Assembly: GCA_030634125.1 (NCBI GenBank)
Contig: DAOWBJ010000039.1
Location: 1-9,487 of the forward strand
Reading direction: 5' to 3'
Origin: Victivallales bacterium
Lineage (GTDB): Bacteria; Verrucomicrobiota; Lentisphaeria; Victivallales; Victivallaceae
DNA: 9,487 nt
Part shown: piece by piece, positions 6,920 to 9,487 of the stretch
Layout: each line of letters opens with the position of its first letter
Position numbering within the stretch: position 1 is the first letter of the stretch
Notes under the pieces: model-generated
Database searches by the model: none
What the model was told of the DNA's origin: nothing
Seen by the model: the letters and a program-made list of their open reading frames with translations, nothing else
Position numbers and translations under genes: made by a program

Positions 6920-8245
6920 TTACTTGCTTACAAGTTCGTCCCATGCGGTCATCAGACGCGTCAAAGTATCTTCTTTGGGACCGCCGTGGACAACCGGCAG
7001 GATTTCGTAACCGCCGCGGGCATAGCATTCGGGCATGCACATGTAACCGCAACTGCCGTTTCCGTAAGATGATATGAAATTATATTTAAACGAGGAATTT
7101 TCTTTGACGTGCAATCCCGCCTCAGTGAAAGGTTCACCGGGAGCGGAAAGGAACATCAAATCCTTGCCCATTTTAATATTAACCAGTTTGAATGTTCGGG
7201 ATTTGCCGGAACACTTTTCTTTGAAATCAAGAAGTTGTTCCGCGAACATTTTAGCGACGGCACCGCTTCCGGCCGCAATGCCTTCACTGGTCAAGTCTTC
7301 ATCCGCCGACACATCGCCAATGCGTTCTATTGCAGCTTTTGCCTCTGCCGCGCGTTCATCGCTGATGGTCATATAAGGAATAACAAAGTCGCTTGAATCA
7401 ACCTGAATTTTGTTTACCTCAACAGGTTCCAGGACATCTAATAAACCAACAACGATTTCGCCATAAACTTTACCGATACGGCAAGCTTCAGCATAGCAGG
7501 TTTGATCATTGTCGTTAGTAACATCAAAGTGATTGATATTACCGGAACAGCCGATCAAAGTCAATACCGGGACATCGCGTCCAAGTTCCTGTTGAACAGT
7601 TTTTTCCAGACGTCCGGGCCATTCAGCGGAAACCAGATTGCCGCCGACAGTATCGTTATGATTACAGATATTGCTTATCAGTCCCGCGAGTTTGCCGTCC
7701 TGCCTGATAGCCAGAACAGAGATTTCATCATCAACCGGGCCTTCGGGACGGTCAATGTCGGGATTAAGTTTGCCGGGGTTGGTCGAAACAGTTCCGTCTT
7801 TCATCCAGTAGCGACGGTTGAAGGCGCAGGGATTGTTGTTGACCTTAGCTGATTCGATGGTCGCGTCCTGCAAGTTAGCGTAAGCTTCTTCGATGGCGCA
7901 AACAGCTTTGTCTTCAAGACTGGCGAACTGTTCATCATTCAAGCCGCCTTTTTCGGAGCGGAGATCGGGGCCGGTATGAGTATGGGTCGCGGCAATAATT
8001 AAATTATCCGCGAAATCATATTCTTTAGCTTTCAGTTTGCTTTTGACATTATCAACTAATTTTAAATTTGCGTAAACCAACTCGAATGAGACCAGGCCGG
8101 TAACAACTGAGTCTTTCTTAAACAATACAACTTTGACGTGAATATCGTCCAAAGCTCCGGTATTCGGGCGTTCATTAAAATATCCCGCTAGAGATACGCC
8201 GCGTTCAGGAGTTATTATCTGTCTGCTGATTCCAAGTTGTACCAG
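6920..8245 (-). CDS. neutral/alkaline ceramidase-like hydrolase, probable CTG start
   Basis: Zinc-hydrolase-like protein of the neutral ceramidase N-terminal domain family, 441 aa from the proposed start. In the order expected for the family it shows IITPE (10-14), LAGYFNER (19-26), THTHTGPD (87-94; H88 and H90), NHNDTV (195-200; H196), GCSGNINH (232-239), APGEPF (368-373; E371), CGY (399-401; Y401) and ARGGYE (409-414). His, His, Glu and Tyr are the metal-ligand types in characterised neutral ceramidases, so catalysis is plausible. The C-terminal domain of long ceramidases and a signal peptide are both absent, so it is probably cytoplasmic with a non-lipid substrate. The first usual start codon is TTG at 8152, but the frame is open to a TAG just before 8245 and those 31 codons encode the expected N-terminus. 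CTG at 8245 is the only near-cognate start that keeps it all; GAGG inside the upstream gene's end is 9 nt away. It begins one base after the oxidoreductase stop. Confidence 0.85.
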   Translation of the reverse strand: MVQLGISRQIITPERGVSLAGYFNERPNTGALDDIHVKVVLFKKDSVVTGLVSFELVYANLKLVDNVKSKLKAKEYDFADNLIIAATHTHTGPDLRSEKGGLNDEQFASLEDKAVCAIEEAYANLQDATIESAKVNNNPCAFNRRYWMKDGTVSTNPGKLNPDIDRPEGPVDDEISVLAIRQDGKLAGLISNICNHNDTVGGNLVSAEWPGRLEKTVQQELGRDVPVLTLIGCSGNINHFDVTNDNDQTCYAEACRIGKVYGEIVVGLLDVLEPVEVNKIQVDSSDFVIPYMTISDERAAEAKAAIERIGDVSADEDLTSEGIAAGSGAVAKMFAEQLLDFKEKCSGKSRTFKLVNIKMGKDLMFLSAPGEPFTEAGLHVKENSSFKYNFISSYGNGSCGYMCMPECYARGGYEILPVVHGGPKEDTLTRLMTAWDELVSK

Positions 8246-8246
8246 T

Positions 8247-9314
8247 TTACTCTACCTCAATGACAGCACCGTTACTTTGTGCTGATTGATGAGCGGCTTC
8301 ACAAAGTTCAAGGTTATGAACTCCGTCGCCGGCAAGTAATGGAGTGCCTTCCAGAATGGATTCGGCATGATGAGTAATTACCTGTTGATAAATGTTTTTG
8401 ATTTCAGCAGGCTCGAGAGAGTCTTGTGAATCAAATTTATCAAGTTCCAGACGAATTTTAAAGGGTTCGTCATCATAGCCGGAAAGCTGAAAAAGGGTTC
8501 CATATCCGCGCAATACCGCGTCCGAACCGTAAATCTCGTAACCTAAATTACCCAAAGTACCGCCTAAACCGCCGCGGGCTTCACTAAACGCGACTTTTGC
8601 CGAACCGCTCATGCCGTCAGCCATAGTATATTTTAAATAAGCACCGTCTTCGGCTTTGATGTCCATCATTTTCGGCAGATAAACACAGGCAAGTGAAACA
8701 ATTTCGCTGTTGAACATGAATTCTGCCATATACATACAATGGCTGGCGACGTCACCGATTGGACCGCCCATCTCAGCGACGCTTGAACAACGCCAGGTTG
8801 CGGCTTCTTCCGGGACTGAGCCGTAAGAAAATTCCATGTGGAAACAAGAGTCGTTAACAGTACCGAGTTTCCCGGAAGCAACTGTTTCTTTGGCTAATTC
8901 ATTGTATGAATTGTAGACCATCATGTGGTCAACAGCTAAACTAAGACCGGTTTCTTTTGCGGTTGCGACTAATTTTTTAGCATCTTCGATAGTTGTTGAT
9001 ATTGGTTTTTCAATTATCACATGCTTGCCAGCGCGCATTGCTTTTTCAGCGATTTCCGCATGAGTCAAGTTGTTGGTCGCGACGAATACCGCGTCGATTT
9101 CGGGATCGGCGAGGATGGCGTCGGTTGAAACGTACCATTTCAGCCCTAAAGCTTCCGCGGCCTCCTGACGTGCGGGGTTTACATCCGCAGCACCGATAAG
9201 TTCTGCCTTTTCGAGAGCTCCGAAACGTGCTGTGTCGCAAGCGAATCCTTCTTTAGTGATACGCTTTTCCGCGATTCCGCCAAAACCAATTATAGCGTAT
9301 TTAATTTTTTTCAT
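8247..9314 (-). CDS. Gfo/Idh/MocA-family NAD(P)-dependent oxidoreductase
   Basis: Cytoplasmic dehydrogenase of 355 aa, normal for the family, whose members oxidise or reduce sugars, inositols and related polyols. The N-terminal Rossmann domain (about 1-125) has GFGGIA (10-15) for the dinucleotide, an acidic residue after strand 2 (D44) and the family signature EKP (102-104) with catalytic-type K103. The C-terminal domain (about 130-350) carries GGPIGDVASH (183-192), with the D188/H192 pair typical of the active site. No signal peptide is present. ATG at 9314 has AGG at 9320-9322, 5 nt upstream. The hydrolase gene follows after one base, so the two are one translational unit and likely act in one pathway. 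A terminator directly upstream separates it from the preceding gene, and a candidate promoter overlaps that terminator. Substrate and cofactor (NAD or NADP) are not determinable here. Confidence 0.93.
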   Translation of the reverse strand: MKKIKYAIIGFGGIAEKRITKEGFACDTARFGALEKAELIGAADVNPARQEAAEALGLKWYVSTDAILADPEIDAVFVATNNLTHAEIAEKAMRAGKHVIIEKPISTTIEDAKKLVATAKETGLSLAVDHMMVYNSYNELAKETVASGKLGTVNDSCFHMEFSYGSVPEEAATWRCSSVAEMGGPIGDVASHCMYMAEFMFNSEIVSLACVYLPKMMDIKAEDGAYLKYTMADGMSGSAKVAFSEARGGLGGTLGNLGYEIYGSDAVLRGYGTLFQLSGYDDEPFKIRLELDKFDSQDSLEPAEIKNIYQQVITHHAESILEGTPLLAGDGVHNLELCEAAHQSAQSNGAVIEVE

Positions 9315-9341
9315 ATTTACCTGTCTTTAGATTATTTGTAT

Positions 9342-9380
9342 AAAAAACGGCATTTCCGAGTTTAGCCCGGAAACGCCGTT
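9342..9380 (-). terminator. intrinsic terminator of the gene entering from the right edge
   Basis: AACGGC (9346-9351) pairs with GCCGTT (9375-9380) and TTTCCG (9353-9358) with CGGAAA (9368-9373). One A/C mismatch separates the two stems and the loop is 9 bases. On the minus strand the GC-containing stem runs straight into a six-base T tract (A run at 9342-9347). It starts 27 bases after the stop codon at 9408-9410, the classic position for a Rho-independent terminator. Confidence 0.8.
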
Positions 9381-9387
9381 AAGTCAA
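9359..9387 (-). promoter_or_regulatory. candidate promoter of the oxidoreductase-hydrolase unit, overlapping the terminator
   Basis: On the minus strand TTGACT (9382-9387) and TAAACT (9359-9364) are 17 bases apart, a good sigma70-type match. The predicted start near 9352 lies inside the terminator's second arm, leaving a leader of about 38 nt before the ATG at 9314. A transcript starting there lacks the first stem arm and would escape termination. This is pattern evidence only. Confidence 0.35.
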
Positions 9388-9407
9388 GTTGTTTTCTTAC
9401 AGAAAGA

Positions 9408-9487
9408 TTATTTCATGTAAGCTTCAGCAACTTTGTTAAAGGCGGCAGCACAAGCTTCCATTTGTTCCACGCTGTAAACAGGGTGAG
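9408..9487 (-). CDS. C-terminal end of an unidentified protein (5' part outside window)
   Basis: The last 25 codons before a TAA at 9408-9410 encode HPVYSVEQMEACAAAFNKVAEAYMK in two parts: HPVYSVEQME then ACAAAFNKVAEAYMK. The end looks like an amphipathic helix rich in Ala. A strong terminator follows 27 bases downstream, so this is the true end of a transcribed gene on the same strand as the oxidoreductase. The ending recalls C-termini of DegT/DnrJ/EryC1/StrS aminotransferases, which often neighbour Gfo/Idh dehydrogenases, but 25 residues cannot establish that. Confidence 0.7.
   Translation of the reverse strand, partial: HPVYSVEQMEACAAAFNKVAEAYMK

Noticed and set aside
7502..7852. Plus-strand 116-codon ORF antisense to the ceramidase-like gene
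   Set aside because: The minus strand carries conserved family motifs (NHNDTV, GCSGNINH) over the same bases; the antisense translation has no recognisable motif and no Shine-Dalgarno context.

Overview
The window looks like the chromosome of a Gram-negative bacterium of moderate G+C. The gene mix suggests the PVC group, possibly Lentisphaerota or Verrucomicrobiota: paired PilB/GspE ATPases beside PilT, and a cytoplasmic Gfo/Idh dehydrogenase coupled to a ceramidase-like hydrolase. This placement is an inference from gene content; no rRNA or other phylogenetic marker is present.

Layout. (1) 1-4159, minus strand: a type IV pilus/type II secretion motor operon. It runs from a PilB/GspE-like ATPase (4159-2444, TTG start), through a second, divergent PilB/GspE-like ATPase (2397-706), to PilT (starts at 693, runs off the left edge). 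(2) 4160-4476: an AT-rich divergent intergenic region with one candidate promoter per direction. (3) 4477-6848, plus strand: a possible 37-aa leader ORF, then two overlapping CNNM/CorC-family (DUF21 + CBS) membrane protein genes. The second lacks the C-terminal CorC/HlyC domain. (4) 6866-6899: a hairpin between convergent genes, probably a bidirectional terminator. (5) 6920-9314, minus strand: a two-gene unit with a Gfo/Idh/MocA oxidoreductase followed after one base by a neutral-ceramidase-like hydrolase. The hydrolase reading frame extends 31 codons upstream of its first usual start codon, which implies a CTG start. (6) 9342-9487: the terminator and last 25 codons of an unidentified upstream gene.

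How the genes work together. The three ATPases should power assembly (PilB-like) and retraction (PilT) of type IV pili or related pseudopili. The two CNNM/CorC proteins probably form a divalent-cation (Mg2+) transport or homeostasis unit, possibly as a heterodimer. The oxidoreductase and hydrolase have the shape of a small-molecule or carbohydrate catabolic module; their substrates cannot be read from sequence.

No mobile element, CRISPR array, tRNA or rRNA was seen. The points most worth a second look are the non-canonical start of the hydrolase, the amber-separated in-frame leader of the first CNNM gene, a promoter that appears to lie inside a terminator at 9359-9387, and unusual residues in PilT near the left edge.
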